DNA of 64,000 bases from Pseudoduganella namucuonensis (GTDB taxonomy: Bacteria > Pseudomonadota > Gammaproteobacteria > Burkholderiales > Burkholderiaceae_D), in contig NZ_FPBO01000002.1 of NCBI RefSeq assembly GCF_900116645.1, positions 62,001-126,000 on the forward strand, given 5' to 3'. Position 1 is the stretch's first letter, and each line of letters opens with the position of its first letter. The notes under the pieces are model-generated. The model was not told the origin of the DNA. It ran no database searches and saw only the letters and a program-made list of their open reading frames with translations. Both the position numbers and the translations under genes were made by a program. Of this stretch, positions 42,201 to 51,406 are shown piece after piece.

Positions 42201-45017
42201 TTAGAACTTGTAGTTCGCGCCGAAGTAGTAGGTGCGGCCGTATTTCACCGTCTCGGTGACGGCGCTAGGATCGGTCACGTACTGCTGCCATTTCGCGTTG
42301 TTCCAGTTGTTGGCCTGGACATACACGGTGAAGCCCTTGGCGAAGCCGGACTGGAACTCATACGAGGCCTGCAGGTCGACGATGGTCTCGCCCTTGATGA
42401 AGGTCAGCTGCGAGTTGTCCTGGAAGTCGCTCACCTGGCCCAGGAAGTTCGAACGCTTGCGCGCAGCGGCGGCAACCTGGATGCCATGGTTCTCGTAGTA
42501 CAGGCGCAGGTTGCTGACCTGGCGCGACAGGCCCGGCAGCGGGATGGTGATGGCGCTGCCCGCGTTGGCGCTGAAGCCGACGGTCGGCAGCGTGATCGCG
42601 CTGCTGGTGTTCGAGTGGTTGGCCATCACGCCGAAACCGTCCAGGTATTTCGATACCATCGACAGCGGCAAGTTGGCCGACAGCTCGAAGCCCTTGATGG
42701 TGCCGCCGTCGCCGTTGACCGGCGCGGTGTACAGGCCGACCGTCGAGCCGGTGTGCGGACCGGAGGTCGGCAGCGGCGAACCGGGGCTCAGGAACGGCGC
42801 GAAGTCGAACACGCGCGGCGCCCGGAAGATGTAGGTGTCCAGTTTCTTGTAGAAGCCGGCCACGCTGAAGTAGGCCTTCTTCGCGAAGTACTTCTCGTAC
42901 GAGATGTCGAAGGACTTGGCGCTGAACGGGTCCAGCTTGGCGTTGCCGCCGCTGCCGGTCAGGATGGGGTTGACGGCGGTGGTGCTGACCGAGAAGTTCT
43001 GGCTGGCGCGCAGGTCGTCCAGGTTGGCGCGGGACAGCACCTTGGCCAGGCCCATGCGGACCTGCTGCTCGTTGCCGACGTCGAAGGACACGTTGGCGCT
43101 CGGCAGGAAGTCGGTGTAGGTCTTGCCGTCGGTGACGATGCGCGACGGGCAGGTGGCGGCGGTGTTGCCGGTGCACTTGGCCTGGTCGACCTGCTGGCCG
43201 CTGGAGCTCTGGTCGGTGTGCACGATCTGCGTGCCGATGTTGCCGCGGTAAGGGATGCCGAACAGCGTACCGTCCAGGTCGCCCATGATGTAGGCGGTCG
43301 AGACCTTCTCGCGCACGGCCCAGTCCTTGTTCAGGATGTCCGCGTCGACCTTCTGCGACAGCTCGTAGATGGTGCCCAGGCTGCCGATCGGGTTGAACGA
43401 CACGATCGGCAAGCCGGTGGTGCCGGCGACCGAGGTCTCGGTGCCAGGCACGTCCGCCACGCCGTACGGGTTGCCGCCCTTGACCACCAGGCGGCCCTCG
43501 GCGCCGGTGCGCGATTTTTCACGCTTGGTGTGGTTGAAGCCGAAGGTGGTGCCGACGATCGGGCCCCACTCCAGGTCGCGCTTGGCCGACAGGCGGATGC
43601 TGTCCACCTTGTCGTCGATGTGCGGCAGCGCCACGTAGCCGGCCTGCGGCGAGTTGAAGCCGCCCGACCAGCCGTTCACGTCGGTCAGCTTGGCCACGGC
43701 GCGGTCGCCGTAGTTCAGGCCGGTCTTGTAGGCCACGTCGGTGAAGTTGCTGCCATTGAAGCCGGTCCAGGAAATGGTGTCCAGATTGGTGGCGTTGCCC
43801 GGCTGGCCGGCGGTGGTTTCGTAGCGGGTTGCCTGCTTGGTGGCCTTCGAGTGGGTCAGGTCGGCGACCAGGGTCCAGTCGTTCAGGCGCAGCTGGTTGT
43901 TCCAGCCGATGGTTTTCAGGTCGTCGTCCGCGCTCTCGACGTGGTTGCGCACCACGCCCTTGAAGTTGGTCAAGGTGCCGCTCTGGGCCACGCCGTTCAC
44001 CACGGTCACGTTCTGCAGCACGCCGGCCGGATCGTAGGCGCCGTTGGCGTTGCCGCCGATCGCGCCTTCCAGGCCGGTCTTCTTCTGCGCGGTGGAGCCG
44101 CTCGAGTAGAAGAAGTCCAGGGTGGACTTGAAGTTCTTGTTGGGACGGAACTGCAACGAGGCCATGGCGCCGTCGCGGTCGTAGGTGCTCGACTCGGTGT
44201 CGGCGGTGAAGCCGCCCGGCAGCGCGACCTGCTGGCCGTTGAACGGCAGCGTCGGCGCCCAGCCGCCCCAGGAGTTGAATTTCTGCTGGTTGACGCCGGT
44301 TTCCTTCAGCTTGGTGAAGCCCAGCGCCAGACCGATGGTGCGGTCGGCGAACTGGTCGATGTACGAGAAGGAGTAGCGATCGCCATCGCCCTCTTCGCCG
44401 CCGGAGCGCACGCCGATGCGGGCCTTGCGGTAGTTGGCGGCCATGACGCGCTTGCCGAAGTCCAGCGGCTGCACGGTGCGCAGGTCGATGGTCGCCGCCA
44501 GGCCGGAACCGACCAGCTGCGCGTCGGGGGTTTTGTAGATGACCACGGAACCCATCAGTTCGGCCGGGAACAGGTCGAACTCGGGGCTGCGGGCGTTGCC
44601 GGTGGACGCTTGCTCGCGGCCGTTCAGCAGGGTGCCGTTGAAGCTGGGCGACAGACCGCGCACGCTGATGTCGGCGGCCTTGCCGCTCTTGGCGCTGCGC
44701 TGCGCGGTCACGCCGGGCAGGCGGGCGATGGACTCCGCCACGCTGGAATCCGGCAGTTTGCCCAGGTCTTCGGCCGAAATGGCTTCGACGATGGAGGTGG
44801 AATTTTTCTTGATCGAGATGGCGGCCTCGATACCGCTACGGATACCGGAGACGACCACCGCCTGAATGGGCGCGTCGGCAGCGGGTGCGGCGGCGGGGGC
44901 GCTGGCGGTCTGCGCGTAGGCGTTGGAAGCCAAGGCCAGGAATACCGCGCAGCCTGCGGCGACCGGTTTCAGTTGGAAAGCAGCGCTCGTGCCCCGCTTG
45001 CTTGCGACGTTATTCAT
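42201..45017 (-). CDS. TonB-dependent outer-membrane receptor (maltodextrin type)
   Basis: 938 residues from the ATG at 45017, preceded by GAGGGGAC. The signal peptide ends near LASNAYA-QTA. The plug domain follows (ISIKKNSTSIVEAISAEDLGKLPDSSVAESIARLPGV, residues about 70-105, then ISVRGLSPSFNGTLLNGRE). The 22-strand barrel ends in the aromatic signature YYFGANYKF. The subclass is that of the MalA-type carbohydrate receptors of Caulobacter and Xanthomonas, which import maltodextrins with TonB energy. Its neighbours, GH13 enzymes on both sides, support that substrate. The 270-bp upstream region holds one perfect and two weaker HexR-like boxes. Confidence 0.9.
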   Translation of the reverse strand: MNNVASKRGTSAAFQLKPVAAGCAVFLALASNAYAQTASAPAAAPAADAPIQAVVVSGIRSGIEAAISIKKNSTSIVEAISAEDLGKLPDSSVAESIARLPGVTAQRSAKSGKAADISVRGLSPSFNGTLLNGREQASTGNARSPEFDLFPAELMGSVVIYKTPDAQLVGSGLAATIDLRTVQPLDFGKRVMAANYRKARIGVRSGGEEGDGDRYSFSYIDQFADRTIGLALGFTKLKETGVNQQKFNSWGGWAPTLPFNGQQVALPGGFTADTESSTYDRDGAMASLQFRPNKNFKSTLDFFYSSGSTAQKKTGLEGAIGGNANGAYDPAGVLQNVTVVNGVAQSGTLTNFKGVVRNHVESADDDLKTIGWNNQLRLNDWTLVADLTHSKATKQATRYETTAGQPGNATNLDTISWTGFNGSNFTDVAYKTGLNYGDRAVAKLTDVNGWSGGFNSPQAGYVALPHIDDKVDSIRLSAKRDLEWGPIVGTTFGFNHTKREKSRTGAEGRLVVKGGNPYGVADVPGTETSVAGTTGLPIVSFNPIGSLGTIYELSQKVDADILNKDWAVREKVSTAYIMGDLDGTLFGIPYRGNIGTQIVHTDQSSSGQQVDQAKCTGNTAATCPSRIVTDGKTYTDFLPSANVSFDVGNEQQVRMGLAKVLSRANLDDLRASQNFSVSTTAVNPILTGSGGNAKLDPFSAKSFDISYEKYFAKKAYFSVAGFYKKLDTYIFRAPRVFDFAPFLSPGSPLPTSGPHTGSTVGLYTAPVNGDGGTIKGFELSANLPLSMVSKYLDGFGVMANHSNTSSAITLPTVGFSANAGSAITIPLPGLSRQVSNLRLYYENHGIQVAAAARKRSNFLGQVSDFQDNSQLTFIKGETIVDLQASYEFQSGFAKGFTVYVQANNWNNAKWQQYVTDPSAVTETVKYGRTYYFGANYKF

Positions 45018-45072
45018 TAATAGTCCCCTCATGATCATACAAAAATTCCCGCAAACTACAGCCTGGCGACTG

Positions 45073-45148
45073 CGTACTTCGACTACACGGGATCCAGGAA
45101 AGCCAACGTTCTTTAGACGTCATGCAAGAATTTTGTACTAAAACTAGA
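45073..45148. promoter_or_regulatory. two weaker HexR-like boxes upstream of the TonB receptor
   Basis: CGTACT-TCG-ACTACA at 45073-45087 (one perfect arm) and TGTACT-AAA-ACTAGA at 45134-45148 each match the palindrome at 10 of 12 arm positions. They lie 56 and 117 bp before the receptor start. A lone half-site ACTACA occurs at 45055-45060. Confidence 0.42.
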
Positions 45149-45264
45149 TCGAGTGTCAATGAATGTTCAGGAAACCTACGTATTAAAGGGTGTTTCGTAG
45201 CTCGTACGCCCCACACGCATGGCGCTCACGTTGTATTTGAGCTACAGGCCGCATGGGACCATGC

Positions 45265-45279
45265 TGTAGTAGGACTACA
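45265..45279. promoter_or_regulatory. perfect HexR-like operator upstream of the TonB receptor
   Basis: TGTAGT-AGG-ACTACA matches the palindrome at all 12 arm positions. It lies 248 bp before the receptor start and 9 bp after the stop of the neighbouring esterase gene. It may act together with the two boxes nearer the start. Confidence 0.62.
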
Positions 45280-45287
45280 TTGTTACT

Positions 45288-46343
45288 TTATTTTGCAAGC
45301 AGGAAGCGCAGCGGGATGTCCACCCGGCCGCCCCACGCGGCCTCCGTGTGGCCATCGCCCGGGTAGGCCTTGACGATGCAGTCGATGCCGTCGCGGTAGC
45401 CCTTGGCGCGCAGCAGCGCGTTGACCTGGGCCTGGTACGGGGGATAGAGGGCGTCCAGGCCGCTGTCGCCATGGTCGAAGTACAGCTTGTGGCCGCCGGC
45501 GCGCGGCAGCTTGCGGCTCAGCCAGTCGAAATAGGCGGAGGCGATACGCACGGGGCGCATATCGTCCTTGTCATACAACATGTTGAAGTTGACCGTGATG
45601 GGCCAGTGGGTGGACAGGCAGCCCGCCCCGGCGAACACCTCGGGGTGGCGCGCCACCGCGTACAGCGACACCACGCCGCCCAGCGAGGAACCCATGATGA
45701 AGGTGTTGCGGCGGTCGCGATGGGTGCGGAACTGACTGTCGATGGCGGGCTTGAGCTCTTCCACGATGAAGCGCAGGTAGGCGTCCGTCAGCGCGGGGGC
45801 GGCCTCGGCCTCCCGCTCCGCCTCCGCCACGTCGCCGACGGCCGCCCGCGAGGCGGACACGCCGCGCCCGGGCGGCTCCCCGAGCAAGGCCAGGCGCGAT
45901 TCGGGAGTCAATGCCTCCAGCGCCGCCGCCGGCGCGAACTCGCGGGCGCGCTCGCGGCCGCTCCAGATGCCGACGATGATGGTGGGCCGCACCAGGCCGT
46001 CCGCGATCAGCGGCGCCAGCCGCGCATCCACCGCCCAGGGCTTGCCGCCCATCGCGGTGGCGGAATCGAACAGGTTTTGCCCGTCGTGCATATAGAGCAC
46101 GGCGTGGCGCTCGGCCGTCGTGTCATAGCCGGCGGGCAGCCAGACCACGACCTTGCGCGGCGCGGCCAATTTGGAGGGGAAGGCCGGCAACACCACGTAA
46201 CGCCCGCCCGCCGCCTCCGCGGCGCCACGCCCACCCTCCTCCGCGCCAGCGCCATGGACCCAGCCACCGCCCGCCACCAGGGCCGCGACCGCCGCCCTGT
46301 CCGCCATCCAACGCAATGCCGCCCTGCGCCCCGTCCGCCCCAT
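45288..46343 (-). CDS. exported alpha/beta-hydrolase esterase (Fes/esterase D type)
   Basis: 351 residues from the ATG at 46343, preceded by GGGAGTGGGG; an in-frame ATG at 46388 is less supported. The N-terminus GRTGRRAALRW followed by a hydrophobic stretch may be a Tat-type signal. The hydrolase domain has [12 protein letters not shown], the nucleophile elbow GSSLGG and a C-terminal GDGHTEAAW with the likely catalytic His. It belongs to the enterochelin-esterase/esterase D group. It is clearly related to the C-terminal domain of the divergent GH13 fusion at 46515, which shares [14 protein letters not shown]-like and GSSLGG motifs. The substrate is unknown; acyl groups on glucans are a guess from context. 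Confidence 0.82.
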   Translation of the reverse strand: MGRTGRRAALRWMADRAAVAALVAGGGWVHGAGAEEGGRGAAEAAGGRYVVLPAFPSKLAAPRKVVVWLPAGYDTTAERHAVLYMHDGQNLFDSATAMGGKPWAVDARLAPLIADGLVRPTIIVGIWSGRERAREFAPAAALEALTPESRLALLGEPPGRGVSASRAAVGDVAEAEREAEAAPALTDAYLRFIVEELKPAIDSQFRTHRDRRNTFIMGSSLGGVVSLYAVARHPEVFAGAGCLSTHWPITVNFNMLYDKDDMRPVRIASAYFDWLSRKLPRAGGHKLYFDHGDSGLDALYPPYQAQVNALLRAKGYRDGIDCIVKAYPGDGHTEAAWGGRVDIPLRFLLAK

Positions 46344-46431
46344 CCCCACTCCCGACCGGCCGGCGCGAACCGGCGAAGTTAGCAGCATAGCGCGCGGCGC
46401 GTCATGTACCCAAACTAGCTTTCTAAAACCG

Positions 46432-46460
46432 TTGCGTGGATGCTATTTTCTTTTCATAAT
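46432..46460 (+). promoter_or_regulatory. candidate sigma-70 promoter of the GH13-esterase gene
   Basis: TTGCGT (46432-46437) and CATAAT (46455-46460) are 17 bp apart. Transcription would start near 46467, just upstream of the HexR-like box, which would then act as a block to elongation or initiation. Confidence 0.45.
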
Positions 46461-46479
46461 AAAGGCTTACGAAGTATCA

Positions 46480-46494
46480 TGTAGTACAACTACC
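46480..46494. promoter_or_regulatory. HexR-like operator upstream of the GH13-esterase gene
   Basis: TGTAGT-ACA-ACTACC matches the palindrome at 11 of 12 arm positions. It ends 20 bp before the start codon, just ahead of the ribosome site ACGGAG. Confidence 0.6.
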
Positions 46495-46514
46495 ATATAA
46501 AAACGGAGACAGCG

Positions 46515-49121
46515 ATGAAACGAACCGCCCTTCCGGCCTTGGTCGCCGCGGCCTGCCTGTACGCGGGCGCGGCGCCGGCCCAGGACTACCGCATCGAGCA
46601 CATGGAACCGGCGTTCTGGTGGACGGGCATGCAAAACAAGTCGCTGCAACTGATGGTGCACGGCAAGCGCATCGCCGACCTGGAACCCAGCCTGAACCAT
46701 CCCGGCGTGCGCGTGGCATCGGTCTCGCGCGTGCCCAACCGCAACTACCTGTTCATCGACCTCGTCATCGAGAACGCCGCGCCCGGCAAATTCGACATCG
46801 TCTTCTCCGCGCCGGGCAAGAAGAGCGTGAGCCACCGCTACGAGCTACAGGCGCGCGCGCCGGGCTCGGCGCAGCGCAAGGGCTTCTCCAGCGCCGACGC
46901 GATCTACCAGGTGATGCCCGACCGTTTCGTCAACGGCTCCACCGCCAACGACAACGTCGCCCGCATGGCGGACAAGCTGGACCGCAAAAACGGCAGTGGC
47001 CGCCACGGCGGCGACCTGCAAGGCATGACCAGGGCCCTGGATTACATCGCCGACCTCGGCTACACCATGATCTGGCCGACGCCGCTGGTCGAGAACGACA
47101 TGCCGGCCTACTCCTACCACGGCTATTCCGCCACCGACTACTACAAGATCGACGAGCGCTACGGCAGCAACGAGGACTACCGCGACTTCGCCGCCAAGGC
47201 CAAGGCCAGGGGCATCGGCGTGATCCAGGACGTGGTGCTCAACCATATCGGCCTGAACCACTGGTGGATGAGGGACTTGCCGATGCCGGACTGGGTGACC
47301 AACGGCGGCAAATACGTGCCCACCGAGCACCACCGCGTGGCGGTGCAAGATCCCTACGCGGCGCGGGACGACAAGGACAACTTCACCCAGGGCTGGTTCT
47401 CGCCCAATATGCCGGACATGAACCAGGCCAATCCCCGCGTGGCCACCTACCTGATCCAGAACACCATCTGGTGGATAGAGTACGCCGGGCTGGCGGGGCT
47501 GCGCGTGGACACCTACGGCTACTCGGACAACGCCTTCCTGAGCGAATGGTCGCGCCGCGTGATGGAGGAATACCCGCGCCTCAACCTGGTGGGCGAGGAA
47601 TGGAGCAACCAGATTCCCGTGGTCGCGCGCTGGCTCGAGGGCAAGCGCAATCCCGACGGCTACGTCTCGCACATGCCCAGCATGATGGACTTCCCGCTCA
47701 ACGACACGCTGCGCAAGGCCCTGCCCGGCCCGGACCTCAACCTGGGCAACCTGTACGAGACGCTGTCGCAGGACCACCTGTATCCGGACGCGGCCAACCT
47801 GGTGCTGTTCGAAGGCAACCACGACCTGCCGCGCACCTTCAGCGTGCTCGACGGCGACGACGCGCTGTTCCGCATGGCCATGGCCTATGTGCTGACGGTG
47901 CCGCGCATCCCGCAGCTGTACTACGGCACAGAAATCCAGATGACCAGCACCACCAAGGGCCGCGACGATCCGTCCTACCGCCAGGACTTCCCCGGCGGCT
48001 GGGACGGCGACCAAGTCAACGCCTTCACCGGCGCCGGGCTGACCGAACAGCAGAAGGCGGCGCGGGCCTACCTGAAGAAGCTGCTGAACTGGCGCAAATC
48101 ACAGCCCGTCATCCACCACGGCAAGTTGACGCACTACGGGCCGCGGGACAACACCTACGTCTATTTCCGCCACGACGGCGACAAGAAGGTGATGGTGGCC
48201 TTCAACAAGAACGACAAGCCGGCCACGCTGAAGACCGCGCGCTTCCACGAGATGCTGGCCGGCGTGGCCGGCGGCACGGACGTCGTCACCGGCCAGCGCC
48301 ACGCGCTGAGGGACGAGCTCACGCTGCCGGCCCGCTCGGCCGTGATCCTGGAGCTGGACCGCACGCGCGGCGAGGTGAAAATCGTCGACAACGTCATCTC
48401 GCCGCAACTGGGCAACAGCCGCTCGCTGCGCATCTACCTGCCGCCCAGCTACGCCACGCGGCCCGAGCGCCGCTATCCCGTGCTGTACATGCACGACGGC
48501 CAGAACCTGTTCGATCCCAAGACCGCCTACAGCGCGGAATGGGAAATCGACGAAACCATGGACCGGCTGATCGCCGAGGGCGGGATGGCCGAGGCCATCG
48601 TGGTCGGCATCGACAACACCAAGGACCGCCTGGACGAATACACGCCCTGCTGCGATCCGAAGCACGGCGGCGGCAAGATCGAGCAATACGAGAGCTTCAT
48701 CGTGGACACCGTGAAGCCCTATGTGGACGGCGCGCTGCGCACGCTGCCGGGCAAGGAGCACACCGCCATCATGGGATCGTCGCTGGGCGGCATCGCCTCG
48801 GTGCATATCGCCCAGCACCGGCCAGACGTGTTTTCCAAGGCCGGCGGCGTGTCCAGCTCGTTCTGGTGGAACGAGGGCGCCATGACCGGCAAGCCGCCGA
48901 TGGCGCCGGTGAAGTTCTACATCGACGCCGGCACCGCCAACGACGGCGTCGAGCAAACCCGGCTGATGCGCGACGCGATGGTCAAGGCCGGCTACAGGGT
49001 CGGCACCGGCGCGGCGGACAATCTGTACTACCACGAGGACGTGGGCGGCATCCACAACGAAAAGTCCTGGGCCGCCCGCGCCCACCTGCCGCTGACCTGG
49101 TTCTTCCCGCCCTCGCCCTAG
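46515..49121 (+). CDS. periplasmic cyclomaltodextrinase-like GH13 fused to an esterase domain
   Basis: 868 residues with a signal peptide ([17 protein letters not shown]). The N-domain of cyclomaltodextrinases spans about 24-115 ([12 protein letters not shown]). The GH13 barrel spans about 125-520 ([18 protein letters not shown]), with catalytic D332 (RVDTYG), E361 (VGEEW) and D437 (GNHDLP). A beta C-domain runs to about 615. An extra alpha/beta-hydrolase domain covers about 620-868, with nucleophile S756 in GSSLGG and a His in GGIHNEKSW. SusA-like enzymes normally end at about 610 residues, so the esterase is a true fusion in one uninterrupted frame. The related lone esterase lies divergently. 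The tail overlaps the convergent chemoreceptor gene by 4 bp. Confidence 0.92.
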   Translation: MKRTALPALVAAACLYAGAAPAQDYRIEHMEPAFWWTGMQNKSLQLMVHGKRIADLEPSLNHPGVRVASVSRVPNRNYLFIDLVIENAAPGKFDIVFSAPGKKSVSHRYELQARAPGSAQRKGFSSADAIYQVMPDRFVNGSTANDNVARMADKLDRKNGSGRHGGDLQGMTRALDYIADLGYTMIWPTPLVENDMPAYSYHGYSATDYYKIDERYGSNEDYRDFAAKAKARGIGVIQDVVLNHIGLNHWWMRDLPMPDWVTNGGKYVPTEHHRVAVQDPYAARDDKDNFTQGWFSPNMPDMNQANPRVATYLIQNTIWWIEYAGLAGLRVDTYGYSDNAFLSEWSRRVMEEYPRLNLVGEEWSNQIPVVARWLEGKRNPDGYVSHMPSMMDFPLNDTLRKALPGPDLNLGNLYETLSQDHLYPDAANLVLFEGNHDLPRTFSVLDGDDALFRMAMAYVLTVPRIPQLYYGTEIQMTSTTKGRDDPSYRQDFPGGWDGDQVNAFTGAGLTEQQKAARAYLKKLLNWRKSQPVIHHGKLTHYGPRDNTYVYFRHDGDKKVMVAFNKNDKPATLKTARFHEMLAGVAGGTDVVTGQRHALRDELTLPARSAVILELDRTRGEVKIVDNVISPQLGNSRSLRIYLPPSYATRPERRYPVLYMHDGQNLFDPKTAYSAEWEIDETMDRLIAEGGMAEAIVVGIDNTKDRLDEYTPCCDPKHGGGKIEQYESFIVDTVKPYVDGALRTLPGKEHTAIMGSSLGGIASVHIAQHRPDVFSKAGGVSSSFWWNEGAMTGKPPMAPVKFYIDAGTANDGVEQTRLMRDAMVKAGYRVGTGAADNLYYHEDVGGIHNEKSWAARAHLPLTWFFPPSP

Positions 49122-50773
49122 GTCTGGACGGTCTGGTTGCGCGGCGGCGCCCGCAAGGCGCGGGAGGCGGATGGCGCTTGGGGAACGCCGGCCGCGCCGT
49201 CCCGGTCGTGCAGCTTGAAGAAGCTGACCGCCTCCGTCAGGTTTTGCGCCTGCCGCTGCAGCGACTCGGCCGCGGCGGCGGCCTGCTCCACCAGCGCGGC
49301 GTTCTGCTGCGTCACGCCGTCCATGTGGCTGATGGCCGTGCCGATCTGCTCGATGCCGTCCTGCTGCTCGGTGCTGGCCAGCGCGATCTCGCCGATGATG
49401 GCGTTGACCCGCTCCACGCTGGCCACCACCTCGGACATCGTCACCCCCGCCTTCCCGACCAGGCTGCTGCCCGCCGCCACCCGCTCGACCGACGTGCCGA
49501 TCAGCTCCTTGATCTCCTTCGCGGCCGCCGCCGAGCGCTGCGCCAGGTTGCGCACCTCGGACGCCACCACCGCGAAGCCCCGCCCCTGCTCGCCCGCCCG
49601 GGCCGCCTCCACCGCCGCGTTCAGCGCCAGGATGTTGGTCTGGAAGGCGATGCCGTCGATGACGCCGATGATGTCGACGATCCTGCGCGAGGACTCGTTG
49701 ATCTGCTCCATGGTCCGCACCACGTCCGCCACGGTGGCGCCGCCCTTCACCGCCACCGCCGACGCGCTGTGGGCCAGCTCCCGCGCCTGGCTGGCGTTGT
49801 CGTTGTTCTGGCGAACCGTGCTGGTCAGCTCAACCATCGAAGACGCCGTCTCCTCCAGCGAACTGGCCTGCTCCTCGGTGCGGTTGGACAGGTCCTGGTT
49901 GCCGGTGGCGATCTCGCGGCTGGCGGTGGCGATGGTGTCCGTGCCCGCCCGCACCCGGCCGACGATATCGGCCAGGTTGTCGCTCATGCGCTTGAGCGCG
50001 CGCAGCAGTTCGCCCACCTCGTCCTGGCGCGAGGTTTCCACGTCGCAGCGCAGGTCGCCGGCCGCGACCGTCTGCGCGATGCCGATCGCCTGGTTCAGCG
50101 GCCGCGTGATGCCGCGGATCATCCACACCACCAGGACCGAGCCCAGCAGCAGCGTGGCCGCCATCATCACCAGCAGGGAAATGGTGGCGTTACGGTGCGC
50201 GGCCTCGTTGTCGGCCGCCATTTCCGCCGCCAGCCGGCGCGACTGCTCGCCGATGAACAGCACGATGTCATCGATCTTCTTGGTCGGCGCGCGGTCCATG
50301 CCCTTGACCAGGCCGTCCACCACCTTGTGGCCGTCGGGATGGGCGGGGTCGTACTGCTTGAGCGCCCGCAGGTAGTTCGCGCCCAGTTCCTCGTGCATGC
50401 GGATCGCCTCGGCCACCAGCGGCGTCTTCAGGTTCAGCCTGTCCAGCAGGGCCTGCAGCTTCAGCAGTTCCCCGTTGACCTGTTTGCCCGTCTTGACGAA
50501 GGCTTGCGAGTACTTGTCGAAACTGGCGGGATCGCTCCCGCGCAGCAGGATGTTCTTCCACTCCTGCACCTGGATCTTGAACTCCACCTGCGCGCCGCGG
50601 GCCGTGTCCACCGCCTGCGTCAGCGTGACGGAGCGCTGCATGCCCTCGGCGTTGCGGTCCTTGATGAAGTTGAGCGCGCGCCAGCCCTCGACGCCGACCA
50701 CCAGCAGCGCGAAGAAAAAGAAGCCGCTGAGCAGCGCCAACCGCACGCCTATCTTGAGGTTTGCCAGTTTCAT
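49118..50773 (-). CDS. methyl-accepting chemotaxis protein
   Basis: 551 residues from the ATG at 50773, preceded by GGGGAAC. Membrane segments at about 9-31 and 185-208 enclose a four-helix-type periplasmic sensor. A HAMP domain follows (about 208-262), then the signalling domain with the conserved hairpin tip [26 protein letters not shown] given here as residues about 375-400. There is no C-terminal receptor-methylase pentapeptide. The ligand is unknown. It lies tail to tail with the GH13-esterase gene, so taxis to maltodextrin is conceivable but unsupported. Confidence 0.93.
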   Translation of the reverse strand: MKLANLKIGVRLALLSGFFFFALLVVGVEGWRALNFIKDRNAEGMQRSVTLTQAVDTARGAQVEFKIQVQEWKNILLRGSDPASFDKYSQAFVKTGKQVNGELLKLQALLDRLNLKTPLVAEAIRMHEELGANYLRALKQYDPAHPDGHKVVDGLVKGMDRAPTKKIDDIVLFIGEQSRRLAAEMAADNEAAHRNATISLLVMMAATLLLGSVLVVWMIRGITRPLNQAIGIAQTVAAGDLRCDVETSRQDEVGELLRALKRMSDNLADIVGRVRAGTDTIATASREIATGNQDLSNRTEEQASSLEETASSMVELTSTVRQNNDNASQARELAHSASAVAVKGGATVADVVRTMEQINESSRRIVDIIGVIDGIAFQTNILALNAAVEAARAGEQGRGFAVVASEVRNLAQRSAAAAKEIKELIGTSVERVAAGSSLVGKAGVTMSEVVASVERVNAIIGEIALASTEQQDGIEQIGTAISHMDGVTQQNAALVEQAAAAAESLQRQAQNLTEAVSFFKLHDRDGAAGVPQAPSASRALRAPPRNQTVQT

Positions 50774-50869
50774 AATGTTCCCCTTTGCCGGCGAGACATC
50801 GACTTGCTGATTGCAACTTCGTCTTACATCATGCGCTTCCACCCGGCAAAAGCCAAGACGGGAGCCGGA

Positions 50870-51406
50870 TTACGAGTCGGCGGGCGCCACGGGTGGCGCG
50901 AATTCCAGCCGGTAGAGCCGGACGTCCTCGTCGCCGCCCCCCAGCCGGGTCAGCTGGACGAAGCGCAGGCCCAGTTTTTCCAGCAGTTGATTGGAGGCCG
51001 TGTTGTGCGGCGAGGTGATGGCCAGCAGGCGCGGCAGTTTTAGATGGCCGCGCGCGTACTCCACCACGGCGGCGCCGGCCTCGTAGGCGTAGCCCCGGCC
51101 CCAGTGCGCGGGCGCCAGGGCGTAGCCGATGTCCACGTCCGGCAGGGCGTCGCGCTTGATCAGGCCGCAGAAGCCCAGCGGGACGCCGTCGCCGCGGCGC
51201 TCCATCAGGTACAAGGAATGACCCAGCCGCATCTGCATCTCCACCGGGCCGTCGAGGATGGCGGCGCGGGCCTGCTCCAGCGTGCGCACGCCCTTGTCGC
51301 CGATGTTGCGGACGAAGGCCGGTTCGTTGACCAGCTCGAGATAAAAGGCCGCGTCGCCCGCGTGCAGGGTGCGCAGGACGATGCGCTCGGTGGTCAGGAT
51401 GATCAT
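50870..51406 (-). CDS. GNAT-family N-acetyltransferase (RimJ/RimL type)
   Basis: 178 residues. It begins LTTERIVLRTLHAGDAAFYLEL, typical of the acetyltransferase_3 group. The acetyl-CoA site is in IGYALAPAHWGRGYAYEAGAA and the ITSPHNTASNQLLEKLGLRF segment follows. The ATG at 51406 overlaps the stop of the upstream cytosine deaminase gene by 4 bp, so the two are co-translated. The acceptor is unknown. Confidence 0.88.
   Translation of the reverse strand: MIILTTERIVLRTLHAGDAAFYLELVNEPAFVRNIGDKGVRTLEQARAAILDGPVEMQMRLGHSLYLMERRGDGVPLGFCGLIKRDALPDVDIGYALAPAHWGRGYAYEAGAAVVEYARGHLKLPRLLAITSPHNTASNQLLEKLGLRFVQLTRLGGGDEDVRLYRLEFAPPVAPADS

Noticed and set aside
46619-51043. A 1474-codon open frame on the plus strand, running over the GH13-esterase gene and across several minus-strand genes
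   Set aside because: It is a shadow frame of high-GC coding DNA: its composition is Arg/Gly/Ala/Pro/His-rich and low in complexity, and the real genes in the same place have full domain matches.
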